64,000 nucleotides of DNA from Ardenticatenaceae bacterium (GCA_020634415.1 JACKBT010000016.1:46502-110501), one strand, 5' to 3'. Numbered from the stretch's first letter, positions 9,446-18,630 are shown. Notes: generated by a model from the letters alone, not told the origin. A program made the numbers and translations.

Positions 9446-9482
9446 AGAGCTGACAGGTTGGCCAAACCTGTCAGCTCTTTTG
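9446..9482 (+). terminator. Rho-independent terminator after the ATP-grasp unit
   Basis: AGAGCTGACAGGTT / AACCTGTCAGCTCT forms a 14-bp stem with a ggcc loop and a TTTT tail. It begins 5 bases after the ligase stop codon, so it ends the four-gene unit. Confidence 0.8.
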
Positions 9483-9486
9483 CCTT

Positions 9487-9514
9487 TTGCCCCTTTTTCT
9501 TTATTCGTTACAAT
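9487..9514 (+). promoter_or_regulatory. Candidate promoter for folC, leaderless start
   Basis: TTGCCC at 9487-9492 and TACAAT at 9509-9514 are 16 bp apart. The GTG at 9522 lies 7 bases after the -10, where transcription would begin, so the mRNA may be leaderless. This argues against the upstream TTG at 9480, which falls inside the terminator. Confidence 0.4.
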
Positions 9515-9521
9515 CCCCTTT

Positions 9522-10952
9522 GTGAGTGAAACATTAGACAAAACGGCCGTCTCCCAGGAAGGTTTTCAAGCAGACCCCTACGGCGACGCTATCAACTATC
9601 TCTACGGCTTCATTAACCTGGAGCATAAACGTGTGGACCGTTATATGGCGAGCAAAATGGACGCCACGCGGCCTGGTCGGCTGCTGACCTATTTTGGCTC
9701 GCCACATGAAGGGCTGCCTGCCATTCACATTGCGGGCACAAAGGGCAAAGGCTCGGTGGCGGCGATGTGCGCCGCTTGTTTGCGGGCGGCGGGCCTGAAG
9801 GTGGGGCTGTATACGTCGCCCCATGTGCAGGAGTTCCGTGAGCGCATCCGTGTGCTGACCCCTGAGGATGCTGATGGCCTGATTACGGAAGCGGATTTTG
9901 TGGCATGGGTGGATAAGCTGAAAACGGCCGTTCCCCACTTCCCCGGCATCACTTGGTTTGAAATCGTCACCGCCATTGCCTTTTTGCACTTTGCGCGGCA
10001 GCAGGTGGATGTCGCCGTCATTGAAGTGGGTTTAGGGGGACGCTTAGATGCTACCAACGTCATCACGCCGCTGGTATCAGTCATCACCAGCCTCAGCCTG
10101 GATCATACCTATCTGTTGGGCGATACGATTGACAAAATTGCCTTCGAGAAAGGCGGCATCATCAAGCCCGGTGTGCCTGTTGTTACCGCTGCCCAAAAAC
10201 CCGAAGCATTGGCTAAATTGATGGAGATTGCGGCGGAGCGGGAAGCCCCGCTGGCGGTAATCGGCCGTAATTGGCACTATGTGGGCGAGGGGCGCACGGC
10301 CAATGGTCAAGCCCGTTTGACGATCACCCAAACACCAGACCCTGACTTTATTCCGCCGCAGACGACTTTTACCCTGTCGCTGGTGGGGGAACATCAGTTG
10401 GAAAATGGGGCGGTGGCCCTGGCGGCCTTGCAGGCGGTGCGTCATCGGTTTAAGGGGTTGGGATTAACGGCCGTGCAAACGGGCCTTGCCTCTACCCATT
10501 GGACAGGGCGGCTGCAAATTTTGCATCAGGCTGACCATACCCCCACCCTTTTGGTAGATTGCGCTCACAATGTAGATTCCGTTACCAAATTGAGCCACGC
10601 CTTAACCCACGACTTTACCTACGAACGGCTGATTTTAGTTTTTGGGGCAACGGCCGATAAAGACGTAACCGGCATGATCCCCCATCTCTTTCCTTTGGCA
10701 GCCACCACCATTGTCACCGTTTCCAGCCATCCTCGTGCTGCCAGCCCCTCCGAATTGGTGTTGGCCGCCAACGACCTCCATCTGCCTGTACAAACTGCCC
10801 CCACCGTGGCCGCAGCCCTCACCGATGCCTGGCAGTTAGCCGGAGCCAATGACCTCATCTGTGTCACTGGCTCCATCTTCATCGTCGGCGATTTGCTGAA
10901 TGAATGGCCCAAGTTAGAAGCACAGTTATTATCCAATTACGTAATTACGTAA
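9522..10952 (+). CDS. folC: Folylpolyglutamate synthase / dihydrofolate synthase
   Basis: FolC adds glutamate to dihydropteroate and to folates using ATP, in the cytoplasm. The Mur-ligase fold is clear: HIAGTKGKGSVAAM is the P-loop, ITWFEIVTAIAF and VGLGGRLDATN are the family signatures, and LVDCAHNVDS lies in the C-terminal domain. I chose GTG 9522; the frame extends to a TTG at 9480, but that stretch is terminator and promoter sequence. The last residues (NYVIT) are encoded by a tacgtaattacgtaat tandem repeat that runs through the stop codon, so the C-terminus may have been altered by repeat insertion. lon follows 21 bp later in the same direction. Confidence 0.92.
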   Translation: MSETLDKTAVSQEGFQADPYGDAINYLYGFINLEHKRVDRYMASKMDATRPGRLLTYFGSPHEGLPAIHIAGTKGKGSVAAMCAACLRAAGLKVGLYTSPHVQEFRERIRVLTPEDADGLITEADFVAWVDKLKTAVPHFPGITWFEIVTAIAFLHFARQQVDVAVIEVGLGGRLDATNVITPLVSVITSLSLDHTYLLGDTIDKIAFEKGGIIKPGVPVVTAAQKPEALAKLMEIAAEREAPLAVIGRNWHYVGEGRTANGQARLTITQTPDPDFIPPQTTFTLSLVGEHQLENGAVALAALQAVRHRFKGLGLTAVQTGLASTHWTGRLQILHQADHTPTLLVDCAHNVDSVTKLSHALTHDFTYERLILVFGATADKDVTGMIPHLFPLAATTIVTVSSHPRAASPSELVLAANDLHLPVQTAPTVAAALTDAWQLAGANDLICVTGSIFIVGDLLNEWPKLEAQLLSNYVIT

Positions 10953-10962
10953 TTACGTAATG
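10934..10962. repeat. Tandem ATTACGTA repeat over the folC stop
   Basis: caattacgtaattacgtaat continues as three near-perfect copies of a self-complementary 8-mer, covering the last codons of folC and the gap before lon. A similar cattacgt run lies at 32254-32275. Confidence 0.55.
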
Positions 10963-10973
10963 AAAAGAACCCC

Positions 10974-13451
10974 ATGAGTCAACAAGATGATTTTGACCTC
11001 ACTCACAATCCCCAACTGTTAGGCATGTTGTCTGACTTGGATGATGAGTTATTTGAAGATGATTTGATGGAGAGGGATGGCTACATTGAGTGCCCCTTCT
11101 TGCCCTTGCGCGACATGGTGATTTTCCCGCAGATGGTAACACCCTTGTTTGTGGGACGCGAGCGATCCTTAGCGGCCGTGCAAGCCGCCATTGCCAATGG
11201 CGAAAAGCTCATCGTCTCCGCTCAGCGCGATGGCGATGTCAACGATCCGGGTATGCGTGACATTTTTCCGGTAGGCACAGAAACTTCTATTAGCCGCGTC
11301 ATGCGGATGCCGGATGAGAGCACCAGTGCTTTGGCGCAGGGCCGCCGCCGTGTGGAAATTCTCGAATTTACGCAGTGGGACCCCTATATTCGGGTCCGCG
11401 CTCGGACGATTTATGAGCCAATGGAATGGGTGGGTAACACGGAGACGTTGATGCGGGCGGTGCTGGCTTTGTTTGAGAAGGTGGTGGATTTGAACCGCCA
11501 ACTGCCGGATGATGCCTATGTTTTTGCTGAAAATATTCACGAACCGGGCTGGCTGGCCGATTTTATGGCCTCCACATTGAATATGCCTTTGCTGGCGCGG
11601 CAAGATATTTTGGAGACGGCTGAGCCAACGGTGCGCCTGCAAAAGGTGAGCATTTTGCTGGCGAAAGAGCTGGAGGTTTTGGAGCTAGAGAATGAGATTC
11701 ATACGCAGGTGCATCAGGAGGTGGAGCGGTCGCACCGGGAGCATTTTTTGCGTGAGCAGATGCGGGTGATTCAGGGTGAGTTGGGGGAATTGGATGTCTT
11801 TACGCAGGAATTGCATGAACTGCGGGAGGCTGTTGACAAAAAGCCTTTGCCGGAGGAGGTGCGGGCCAAAACGGAAAAGGAGTTGGCGCGGTTGGGGGCG
11901 ATGCCGCCTATGTCGCCAGAGGTGGGCATTATTCGCACGTATATTGATTGGGTGTTGGATTTGCCCTGGCTGGAGGAGTCGCCGGATAACCTGGATGTGG
12001 CCCATGCGGCGGAGGTGCTGGATGCGGATCATTTTGGTCTGGACAAGGTGAAGGATCGCATTTTGGAGTACATTGCGGTGAAGAAGATCGCTTCGGATAA
12101 GATGCGCAGTCCGATTTTGTGTTTTGTGGGGCCGCCGGGAACGGGGAAAACGTCGGTCGGCCGTTCTATTGCCAGGGCTTTGGGGCGTGAGTTTGTGCGC
12201 ATTAGTTTGGGTGGTGTGCGTGATGAGGCGGAGATTCGGGGGCATCGCCGGACGTATATTGGGGCGCTGCCGGGGCGTATTATTCAGGCCATGCGGCGGG
12301 CGGGGACGCGCAATCCGCTTTTTATTTTGGATGAAGTGGATAAGTTGGGGCAGGATTTTCGGGGTGATCCGGCGGCGGCTTTGTTAGAGGTGCTGGACCC
12401 TGAGCAGAATGACACCTTTGCTGACCATTACCTTGACCTGGATTTTGATTTGTCGAAGGTGATGTTTATTACGACGGCGAATCTGTTGGATGGGATTCCA
12501 CCGGCGTTGCAGGATCGGATGGAGGTGATTGAGTTTTCGGGCTATTTGGAAGAGGAGAAGTTGGAAATCGGCCGTCAATTTCTGGTGCCGCGCCAGTTGG
12601 AGGAGCATGGTTTGGGGCAGGCGGATATTCGTTTTGAGGATGAGGCGATGAAGATGCTGATTCGCCGGTATACGCGGGAGGCAGGGGTGCGCAATTTTGA
12701 ACGGGAGGTGGCAAATGTGTGCCGTAAGATTGCGCGATTGGTGGCGGAGGAGAAGCGGTTTACGCGCCGTATTACGCCGCCGAAGGTGGAGGAGTTGTTG
12801 GGGCCGCCGCGCTTTGGGCAGGAGGAGCTGCAAGAGGTGGATGAGATTGGGGTGGCGACGGGGGTGGCCTGGACGGCCGTTGGCGGTGACATTCTCTTTA
12901 TTGAAGTGAATTTGATGCCCGGTAAAGGTAATCTCAAGTTGACGGGTAAGCTGGGTGAGGTGATGCAGGAGAGTGTTCATGCTGCTTTGAGTTATGTGCG
13001 CAGCCAAAGTGAACTGTTGGGCATTGACCCGGAAGCGTTTGAGCAAACAGATATTCATGTGCATGTGCCGGAAGGGGCTGTGCCCAAGGATGGGCCATCG
13101 GCGGGGGTGACGATGGCCACGGCGTTGGTGTCGGCGTTTACGCAACGGCCGATTTACCGTGAAGTGGGCATGACGGGTGAAATTACGCTGCGGGGGCGGG
13201 TGCTGCCTGTGGGCGGCATCCGCGAGAAGGCACTGGCGGCTAGGCGGGCGGGGGTGAAGACATTCATCATGCCCCGGAAGAATGAGAGTGATTTGCTATC
13301 CATCCCCGAAAAGCTGCGGGAGGATATTCATTTTGTGTTGGTGGAGCGGATGCAGGAGGTGTTGTTGGAGGCGTTAAGGCCAACGGCCGTTCCTGTTCGC
13401 CCCCGTGCGCGGCGTAAAACACCGCCGATGTCCAGTGCGCCGTTAAATTAA
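10974..13451 (+). CDS. lon: ATP-dependent Lon protease
   Basis: An 825-aa Lon, normal in size. The order is an acidic N-terminal extension, the LON substrate-binding domain (about 40-240), a coiled helical region, the AAA+ domain with Walker [10 protein letters not shown] (about 386-394) and Walker [12 protein letters not shown], and the Ser-Lys protease domain with [12 protein letters not shown] (catalytic Ser near 708) and [14 protein letters not shown] (catalytic Lys near 751). It degrades misfolded and regulatory proteins in the cytoplasm. It follows folC closely and may be co-transcribed. No CIRCE or sigma32-type element is obvious upstream. An AACGGCCGTT palindrome lies in the 3' end (about 13382-13391). 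Identification is secure. Confidence 0.96.
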   Translation: MSQQDDFDLTHNPQLLGMLSDLDDELFEDDLMERDGYIECPFLPLRDMVIFPQMVTPLFVGRERSLAAVQAAIANGEKLIVSAQRDGDVNDPGMRDIFPVGTETSISRVMRMPDESTSALAQGRRRVEILEFTQWDPYIRVRARTIYEPMEWVGNTETLMRAVLALFEKVVDLNRQLPDDAYVFAENIHEPGWLADFMASTLNMPLLARQDILETAEPTVRLQKVSILLAKELEVLELENEIHTQVHQEVERSHREHFLREQMRVIQGELGELDVFTQELHELREAVDKKPLPEEVRAKTEKELARLGAMPPMSPEVGIIRTYIDWVLDLPWLEESPDNLDVAHAAEVLDADHFGLDKVKDRILEYIAVKKIASDKMRSPILCFVGPPGTGKTSVGRSIARALGREFVRISLGGVRDEAEIRGHRRTYIGALPGRIIQAMRRAGTRNPLFILDEVDKLGQDFRGDPAAALLEVLDPEQNDTFADHYLDLDFDLSKVMFITTANLLDGIPPALQDRMEVIEFSGYLEEEKLEIGRQFLVPRQLEEHGLGQADIRFEDEAMKMLIRRYTREAGVRNFEREVANVCRKIARLVAEEKRFTRRITPPKVEELLGPPRFGQEELQEVDEIGVATGVAWTAVGGDILFIEVNLMPGKGNLKLTGKLGEVMQESVHAALSYVRSQSELLGIDPEAFEQTDIHVHVPEGAVPKDGPSAGVTMATALVSAFTQRPIYREVGMTGEITLRGRVLPVGGIREKALAARRAGVKTFIMPRKNESDLLSIPEKLREDIHFVLVERMQEVLLEALRPTAVPVRPRARRKTPPMSSAPLN

Positions 13452-13452
13452 T

Positions 13453-13487
13453 GCGTAAAACGTATTTTTTACGTTTTACGTTTTACA
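13453..13487. repeat. Tandem-word hairpin (acgtttta)
   Basis: gcgtaaaacgta and tacgttttacgttttaca are inverted tandem copies of one word. It fills the 46-bp gap between lon and the nitroreductase gene. Confidence 0.55.
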
Positions 13488-13497
13488 TTTTTGTTCA

Positions 13498-13995
13498 ATG
13501 TCCACAAAGTATGCAGAAGCGACTGGATTTCACCGTTTGATGCGGCAGATGGCGACCAAACGGCCGATTACGTGGCTTTATGCTCACATGTTGCATCATC
13601 TGGATGGTTTGGTGCTGCGGGGGACGAACGGCCGTTACACGGCCACAAGCCTGATGACGGGACTGCCCATCATCAATCTCACTACTATTGGAGCCAAAAG
13701 CGGGCGGACGCGAACTGTGCCTTTGCTGGGCATACCAGATGGGGATAACATCATCGTGATTGCTTCCAATTGGGGGCAGAAGCAGTACCCGGCCTGGTAT
13801 TACAACGTGAAGGCCAATGAAGAAGTGATGGTGGAGTGGAACGGCCGTTCCACTCCCTACCTTGCCCAAGAAACAACTGGAACAGAACGAGAAAAATATT
13901 GGCAGTTAGCCAACCAATATTACCTGGGCTACGCCAACTACGCTCAACGCGCCAGCCATCGGCATATTCCTGTCATCGTGCTGACACCCGAATAA
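13498..13995 (+). CDS. Deazaflavin (F420)-type nitroreductase family protein
   Basis: A 165-aa protein of the Ddn/deazaflavin-dependent nitroreductase family. Evidence is the NLTTIGAKSGRTRTVPLLG segment (about 58-76), DNIIVIASNWGQKQYPAWYYN (binding of the deazaflavin in known members), and a C-terminal HRHIPVIVLTP. Members reduce nitro compounds or unsaturated lipids and quinones using F420H2. Whether this host makes F420 cannot be seen here. The ATG at 13498 has little Shine-Dalgarno sequence, and the acgtttta hairpin lies just upstream. It converges on the recombinase-like gene with a shared hairpin between them. The family call is good; the cofactor is by analogy. Confidence 0.85.
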   Translation: MSTKYAEATGFHRLMRQMATKRPITWLYAHMLHHLDGLVLRGTNGRYTATSLMTGLPIINLTTIGAKSGRTRTVPLLGIPDGDNIIVIASNWGQKQYPAWYYNVKANEEVMVEWNGRSTPYLAQETTGTEREKYWQLANQYYLGYANYAQRASHRHIPVIVLTPE

Positions 13996-13996
13996 A

Positions 13997-14036
13997 TAGA
14001 GACTGGAGACTTTTAATCTCCAGTCTTCAGTCTCTA
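13997..14036. repeat. Tandem-word hairpin between converging genes
   Basis: tagagactggagact / aatctccagtcttcagtctcta. It lies between two converging genes and may end transcription from both sides. Confidence 0.6.
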
Positions 14037-14999
14037 AACTCCAATTCCCCCGTCTTGCTGCTGTCTCAACTTCTCTAGCTTCGCCTTTGTTTCCCGCCAG
14101 GTAATTTTAGACAACCCCAGCTTTTGGCGAATATCATCCGGTTCCACATTGTTACGCAAATCGCGTAAGGCCGACACCCAACGCAGGTTCTCGAAAGAGA
14201 GCAGTCCCTTATCAATGCCCGCCGCCTCAGCCACATCATGCAGCACATACTCCAGGTTACGGGCGGTACAGGTGAACACCGTGTCTGGCGGCGCATACTG
14301 TTCCAGGTATTCGTCGAATACGGTCAGCCAGGAGGTGTCGAGCGGCACTTTGCGCTCCTTGTAGCGCAGGCGCGGGTTGGCGTAGCGAATGAACAGCACG
14401 GGCGCATCCGGTTCGGTGCGGTCAATGTGGTTGGGAACCATGTTCATGGCTTCGCTTTTCTTGATGCCCGTTTTTAGCAGCAGCGTTAGCAGCAAGTGCG
14501 GGCGGGCATCGGGTTTTTTCTCCTCGTGCCGAATGGCCTGGGTGACGGCTAATGATTTCTCCAGGTCGGCTTCGGTGGGGACGGTGGGCAGGGGGCTGGT
14601 GACGCTTTTTTGGATGACTTCGGCGGCGGGATCGTGGGGCAAAACGCCAATTTCGTGCAGCCAGCTAAAGAGCACTTTGAGGGTGGTGACGCGCCGGGCA
14701 TAGGATTTGGGGCCGCAGGGAACGCCCCGTTCGTCGGTCAGCCAGTGCAAGAAGTCGTTGAGATTTTTAGTGCCTATTTCGCCAATGGGCTGGCCTATGC
14801 CCAAGAATTTGCCCAACAGCCGCACATCGCTGGCAAAGGCTTTGATGGTATTGATGGCGAAACCTTCATCGCGCATGTGTTCTTCAAAAACGCCGAGTGT
14901 GGCCTGGATGGAGGCGGTGGGGGTGAGTTTTGGTTTGGCTTCACCTTCTTCGGGTGGGAGTGTGCCTTCTGGGAATAGATTGACTTGTGGATCGCTCAT
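14034..14999 (-). CDS. Tyrosine-recombinase-fold protein lacking catalytic residues
   Basis: A 321-aa protein with the layout of a XerC/D-type integrase: an N-terminal SAM-like DNA-binding domain (about 30-125) and a C-terminal catalytic-domain fold (about 145-310). The active site is missing. The first Arg is Lys (TGIKKSE, 178-184), the HxxRH box reads ENLRW (270-274), the LGH histidine is Leu296, and no tyrosine exists after that point. It therefore probably binds DNA without cutting it. AAAGGAG nine bases upstream supports the ATG. Nothing nearby looks like an integrated element. A structural or regulatory role is inferred; a recently dead integrase is less likely because the frame is intact. 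Confidence 0.75.
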   Translation of the reverse strand: MSDPQVNLFPEGTLPPEEGEAKPKLTPTASIQATLGVFEEHMRDEGFAINTIKAFASDVRLLGKFLGIGQPIGEIGTKNLNDFLHWLTDERGVPCGPKSYARRVTTLKVLFSWLHEIGVLPHDPAAEVIQKSVTSPLPTVPTEADLEKSLAVTQAIRHEEKKPDARPHLLLTLLLKTGIKKSEAMNMVPNHIDRTEPDAPVLFIRYANPRLRYKERKVPLDTSWLTVFDEYLEQYAPPDTVFTCTARNLEYVLHDVAEAAGIDKGLLSFENLRWVSALRDLRNNVEPDDIRQKLGLSKITWRETKAKLEKLRQQQDGGIGV

Positions 15000-15053
15000 A
15001 TCATTCTCCTTTTCGCATAGATGCGAGGAGATTAGAACATTTGAACGATTTTG

Positions 15054-15674
15054 TCAAGGGTTTGGCAGGTGTTTTTGTAAGATGGTGCGTAAATCTTGTT
15101 GGATGGCGGCAAACGGCCGATCCGCATCTACCACCACCCACCGCTCTGGCTCTAGCTGGCGCAGCTTGTGGTAGCCAGCCCGTACCCGCTGGTGAAAACT
15201 CACCTTTTCCAGGTCGAGGCGGTTCATTTCCTGGTGATTGGACAGGCGGCGGGCTAAACCGCGTTCCACGTCTATGTCTAGCAAAAGTGTGAGGTCGGGG
15301 GTGAGGTTGGTGGTGGCAAATTGGCTGATGAGCCGCAGCGCTTCTAAATCCAGGCCGCGCCCATACCCCTGGTAGGCCAGGGTGCTGTCTACAAAACGAT
15401 CACAAAGGATGACAGTGCCAGCGGCCAGTTGGGGGCGAATGAGTTCGGCTACGAGTTGGGCGCGGGAGGCGGAGTAGAGGAGCATTTCGGCGGCGGGGGC
15501 CATTTCGGTGTTGGCGACATCGTGCAAGCAGGCTCGTACCTGATCGCCGATTCTCGTGCCGCCCGGTTCGCGGGTGGTCAAGACCTGATGGCCTTGTGCG
15601 GTTAAAAATGTGGCGAGGGCAGCTATTTGGCTGGTTTTGCCGCTGCCTTCGGGGCCTTCAAAGGTGATGAACAT
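15054..15674 (-). CDS. tmk: Thymidylate kinase
   Basis: A 206-aa dTMP kinase, which makes dTDP from dTMP and ATP. Visible motifs are the P-loop TFEGPEGSGKTS (about 4-15), the DRY/DRF-type motif LCDRFVDSTLAYQGYGRGL (DR at about 92-93) and the LTREPGGT substrate loop. Length and motifs are standard. It lies 54 bp downstream of the recombinase-like gene on the same strand, so the two could share a transcript. A tandem-word hairpin separates it from the sugar dehydrogenase-like gene upstream. The start at MFITFEGPEG matches the family. Confidence 0.95.
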   Translation of the reverse strand: MFITFEGPEGSGKTSQIAALATFLTAQGHQVLTTREPGGTRIGDQVRACLHDVANTEMAPAAEMLLYSASRAQLVAELIRPQLAAGTVILCDRFVDSTLAYQGYGRGLDLEALRLISQFATTNLTPDLTLLLDIDVERGLARRLSNHQEMNRLDLEKVSFHQRVRAGYHKLRQLEPERWVVVDADRPFAAIQQDLRTILQKHLPNP

Positions 15675-15702
15675 ATTCGTGAGGGATAACTGAAAAGTTG
15701 AT

Positions 15703-15765
15703 GGGGAGATTGGAGACTGGAGACTGGAGACTGATAAATCTCCAATCTCTAGTCTCCAGTCTCCT
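15703..15765. repeat. Tandem-word hairpin (gagactgg family, long copy)
   Basis: Left arm ggagattggagactggagac with further copies, right arm ctccaatctctagtctccag then tctcc. It lies directly after the stop of the sugar dehydrogenase-like gene. Confidence 0.65.
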
Positions 15766-16933
15766 CGTAATAAATGCGATAGATGTAGCCGCCTTTGTCG
15801 TCGCTGATGTAGAGGGCGCCATCGGCCCCGACAGTGAGGCCAACGGGACGGCCGTTTACCTCAAAATTATCTCCTGTTAACCAACCCGTCGCAAAATCTT
15901 GCACGGGGCCAGTGGGGGTGCTGCCATCCAGCGGCAGGCGTACCACTTTGTAGCCCGTGGGCACACTGCGATTCCAGGAGCCATGAAAGGCGATGAAGAG
16001 GTCGTTTTGGTATTCGGCGGGGAACAGGCTGCCTGTGTAAAAGACGAGGCCGAGCGGCGCGGAGTGGGCCTGCATCTCGGCAACGGGTGTGGGGACACTG
16101 GCACACGCGCCTTCAGAGCCAAAGTCGGGGTCTATGATGTGGCCGTTGTGGCAGTGGGGCCAGCCGTAATGCTGGCCTTCGCGGACGATGTAGACGGTTT
16201 CGGGCGGTAGGTCGTCGCCGAGGAGATCACGGCCGTTATTGGTGGCCCACAGTTCGCCCGTTTGGGGGTGGATGGTGAGGCCGACGGCGTTGCGTAAGCC
16301 CTGGGCGAAGATGGCTGCGCCCTCGGCCTGGGCGTTGTCGTAAACGACGATGCCTGCACGGCGGGGATCATCTTCTTCGCAGACGTTGCAGCTTGAGCCG
16401 ATGGAGACGACGAGACGGCCGTCGGGCAAGAATTCAACCGTGCGTGTAGAGTGGGAGCCGGTGGTGGGAAAATCGTCTATGAGTGTGGTGCGGCTATCAG
16501 CGGTGCCATCGCCATCTTCATCTACCAGGCGGATGACACCGGAGGGTACGCCGATGTACCAGGCTCCCTCGTGGTAGACGAGGCTGTGGGGGCTGGCGAG
16601 ATCGTCGGCGAAGATTTGGGTGCTGTCGGCGATGCCGTTTTGGTCTTGATCGGGAAGGCGGAGAATACGGCCGTTGCCCCGCTCTGCCACATAAATGGCT
16701 CCATCTGGCCCGGTGTAGATAAAACGAGGCTGATTCAGCCCTTGGGCATACACATTGGCGGCAAAACCGGGTGGCAGCATTAGATTGGTTTCGCTGCCGC
16801 TGCCTTGAAAGCCAGCAAAGTTAACTTGCTGGCGGAATTGGAGCCAGAGGACGAGGAGTATGCCTGCTAGAACAACGAACAGTCCCAGGCAGCCGAAGGC
16901 CATCAGCTTTTTTTTATTCATCGTGTCAGTCAT
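15749..16933 (-). CDS. Membrane-anchored PQQ-dependent sugar dehydrogenase-like propeller
   Basis: A 394-aa glucose/sorbosone dehydrogenase family protein. It has an N-terminal membrane anchor (about 10-31, rich in Leu/Val), then a six-bladed propeller with LPPGFAANVYAQGLNQPRF, GSHSTRTVEFLPDGRLVVSIGSSCNVC and HYGWPHCHNG, all typical of the soluble aldose dehydrogenase group. The propeller is expected outside the membrane. Known members oxidise sugars with PQQ; some relatives have lost activity, so this is a family call. The last residues (EETGD) are encoded by the tandem-word hairpin at 15703-15765, so the C-terminus overlaps a repeat. Start may be M1 or M5 (16921); the difference is trivial. 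Confidence 0.85.
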   Translation of the reverse strand: MTDTMNKKKLMAFGCLGLFVVLAGILLVLWLQFRQQVNFAGFQGSGSETNLMLPPGFAANVYAQGLNQPRFIYTGPDGAIYVAERGNGRILRLPDQDQNGIADSTQIFADDLASPHSLVYHEGAWYIGVPSGVIRLVDEDGDGTADSRTTLIDDFPTTGSHSTRTVEFLPDGRLVVSIGSSCNVCEEDDPRRAGIVVYDNAQAEGAAIFAQGLRNAVGLTIHPQTGELWATNNGRDLLGDDLPPETVYIVREGQHYGWPHCHNGHIIDPDFGSEGACASVPTPVAEMQAHSAPLGLVFYTGSLFPAEYQNDLFIAFHGSWNRSVPTGYKVVRLPLDGSTPTGPVQDFATGWLTGDNFEVNGRPVGLTVGADGALYISDDKGGYIYRIYYEETGD

Positions 16934-16941
16934 ATAAAAAG

Positions 16942-16988
16942 TTCCCTCAGTTCCTCTCAGTCCCTCTTGGGGAACTGAGGGGAACTCG
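16942..16988. repeat. Hairpin made of ctcagttcc/ggaactgag words
   Basis: gttccctcagttcctctcag and ctgaggggaac with a ccctcttgggg centre form a strong inverted repeat. It sits between ppk2 and the sugar dehydrogenase-like gene, both on the minus strand, and may end ppk2 transcription. Confidence 0.6.
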
Positions 16989-17013
16989 GAGGAGCTGTTT
17001 TATGCCCAATGGC

Positions 17014-17865
17014 TCAGTATTTTTCTGGTACAAAAGTCTGTTCTTCGATGGGGGGGCGGATATAGCCTGTGGGTGGTTTGCGTGGGGGCAGTTGCAGAGG
17101 CGGCGGCAGGATGTCTTCATAGGGAATGGAATCTAAGATGTGGCTGATGCAGTTGAGCCGCGCCCGTTTTTTGTCGTCGGCGTTGACGACGTACCAGGGG
17201 GATTGTTTGATGTCGGTGTAATCGAACATGCGATCTTTGGCTTTGGAATATTCTTCCCACATGTCCCGCGATTTGATGTCCATGGGGCTTAATTTCCAAC
17301 TGCGTTTGGAGTCGTGGGCACGCTGTTGGAAGCGTTTTTCTTGCTCTTCGTCGCTGACGGAGAACCAATATTTGAGCAGGATGATGCCGGAGCGGATGAG
17401 CATCCGTTCAAACTGGGGGCAGGAGCGCATGAATTCTTCGTACTGGGTTTCGGTGCAGAAGTCCATGACGTATTCGGTGATGGCGCGGGTGTACCAACTG
17501 CGATCAAATAGGACGATTTCGCCAGCGGCGGGCAAATGGGCAACCCATCGTTGGAAGTACCATTGTGTCTTTTCGCGGTCGGAGGGGATGCCGAGGGCGA
17601 CGACGCGCACGACGCGGGGATTGGTGCGCTCGGTGATGCGTTTGATGACACCGCCTTTGCCGGCCGCGTCGCGGCCTTCAAAAACGATGATGACGCGCAG
17701 TCCCTTTTCTTTGACCCAATATTGGAGTTTGACGAGTTCTTCTTGAAGTCGCATCAGTTCTTGGTCGTAATATTTACTCTTTAATTTGCCTTTTTTGGTG
17801 TAGGGGTGAGGGGTTTGGGTGTGTTGTTCGTTGTGGGCTGTGGGGGGCTGCGGTTGGTTTGTCAT
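17014..17865 (-). CDS. ppk2: Polyphosphate kinase 2
   Basis: A 283-aa PPK2, which moves phosphate between polyphosphate and nucleotides. Walker A GRDAAGKGG (about 65-73), Walker B DRSWYTRA and the lid segment FQQRAHDSKRSWKLSPMD are clear, and length fits single-domain PPK2. Which nucleotide (GDP, ADP or AMP) it uses cannot be settled by eye. GGAGGT six bases before the ATG fixes the start. The gene is divergent from the universal stress protein gene with a 300-bp gap, and a TATAAT at 17932-17937 on this strand may be its -10 box. Confidence 0.92.
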   Translation of the reverse strand: MTNQPQPPTAHNEQHTQTPHPYTKKGKLKSKYYDQELMRLQEELVKLQYWVKEKGLRVIIVFEGRDAAGKGGVIKRITERTNPRVVRVVALGIPSDREKTQWYFQRWVAHLPAAGEIVLFDRSWYTRAITEYVMDFCTETQYEEFMRSCPQFERMLIRSGIILLKYWFSVSDEEQEKRFQQRAHDSKRSWKLSPMDIKSRDMWEEYSKAKDRMFDYTDIKQSPWYVVNADDKKRARLNCISHILDSIPYEDILPPPLQLPPRKPPTGYIRPPIEEQTFVPEKY

Positions 17866-18166
17866 GTCTACCTCCTGTTGGGGATTTTATTTTTGCCAAT
17901 ATGGGGCTGAATGTGGATAAGATGGGGACGAATTATAGCATAAGGGGAATGGGTGGGCATTGTGAGTGGTTGGTTATGATATGACATTTAGCACTTGTGG
18001 GGAGGGATGGAGTTGATTTACACTGGGAACAGCCCAGAAGTTCGCAGACCTGTGTATGAGGACAGGTTTTGGTAGGTTTCATTGCACTTTCCCCCGATTT
18101 CCCGCTGTACCATTTCTGGATGTATTGAAGTTGTTGTGGTTTTGGAAATGAGTAGAAGGAGTGTTA
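17866..18166. promoter_or_regulatory. Divergent intergenic region, ppk2 and universal stress gene
   Basis: About 300 bp without a gene. On the minus strand TATAAT (17932-17937) is a fair -10 for ppk2, but there is no good -35. On the plus strand AGAAGGAG precedes the stress protein start. I see no repeat element or RNA gene here. Confidence 0.35.
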
Positions 18167-18625
18167 ATGATGGTGACCGGACAGGATGTTGTTCATGTGC
18201 CCCAGGTGTTTGTTTCGCTGGATGCGGTGAGGCGGGAAACGGCCGTTTCTCACAAACGCCTTCTTCTTCCCTATGCTGATATTGGCAAATTGGCCGAGAC
18301 GATTGACCCGGCCATGCAAATGGCCTCTGATACAGCGGCCGAATTGATTTTGCTGCGGGTGTGTCATCGCCAGCCGTTGGCGGAGCGTGAGGATATTTTT
18401 TCGGAGTTGAAGGGCATTCAGGCTCGTTCGCAACTGCACAATGTGGCGCTGAAGATTGATACGACGGTGGGTGAATCGGCGAAGTCTATTGCTCAGTATG
18501 CCAGTGCCCATGCGGTTGATTTGGTGTTGGTGGCGGAGGGGGATGAGCGGATGCAGGACAGTGGCGAAGAGATTGCGGCGCAGGTATCGCGCCGGGCAAA
18601 TTGTGATTCGGTGTTGTTGAGTTAA
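18167..18625 (+). CDS. Universal stress protein (UspA family)
   Basis: About 152 aa. The ending GESAKSIAQYASAHAVDLVLVAEGDERM...QVSRRANCDSVLLS follows the UspA plan, although the ATP-binding G-2x-G-9x-G(S/T) motif is degraded, so ATP binding is uncertain. Usp proteins are small cytoplasmic stress-linked proteins. The frame is open to a GTG at 18161, but AGGAG at 18157-18161 overlaps it, so ATG 18167 or 18170 is the likely start. It lies divergent from ppk2, a plausible stress pairing, and converges on the NHL protein gene with a gtggcag hairpin between. Confidence 0.75.
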   Translation: MMVTGQDVVHVPQVFVSLDAVRRETAVSHKRLLLPYADIGKLAETIDPAMQMASDTAAELILLRVCHRQPLAEREDIFSELKGIQARSQLHNVALKIDTTVGESAKSIAQYASAHAVDLVLVAEGDERMQDSGEEIAAQVSRRANCDSVLLS

Positions 18626-18630
18626 GGACG

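Noticed and set aside
12384..13145. Frame of 253 codons opposite lon
   Set aside because: It is opposite the highly conserved Lon AAA and protease domains; the frame is His/Arg/Gln-rich and implausible.
15703..15765. Tandem words considered as a CRISPR array
   Set aside because: The repeats are short, vary, have no unique spacers and form one hairpin; no cas genes are near.
17866..18160. tRNA or small RNA gene in the ppk2-usp gap
   Set aside because: No cloverleaf, no CCA end and no conserved T-loop were seen.
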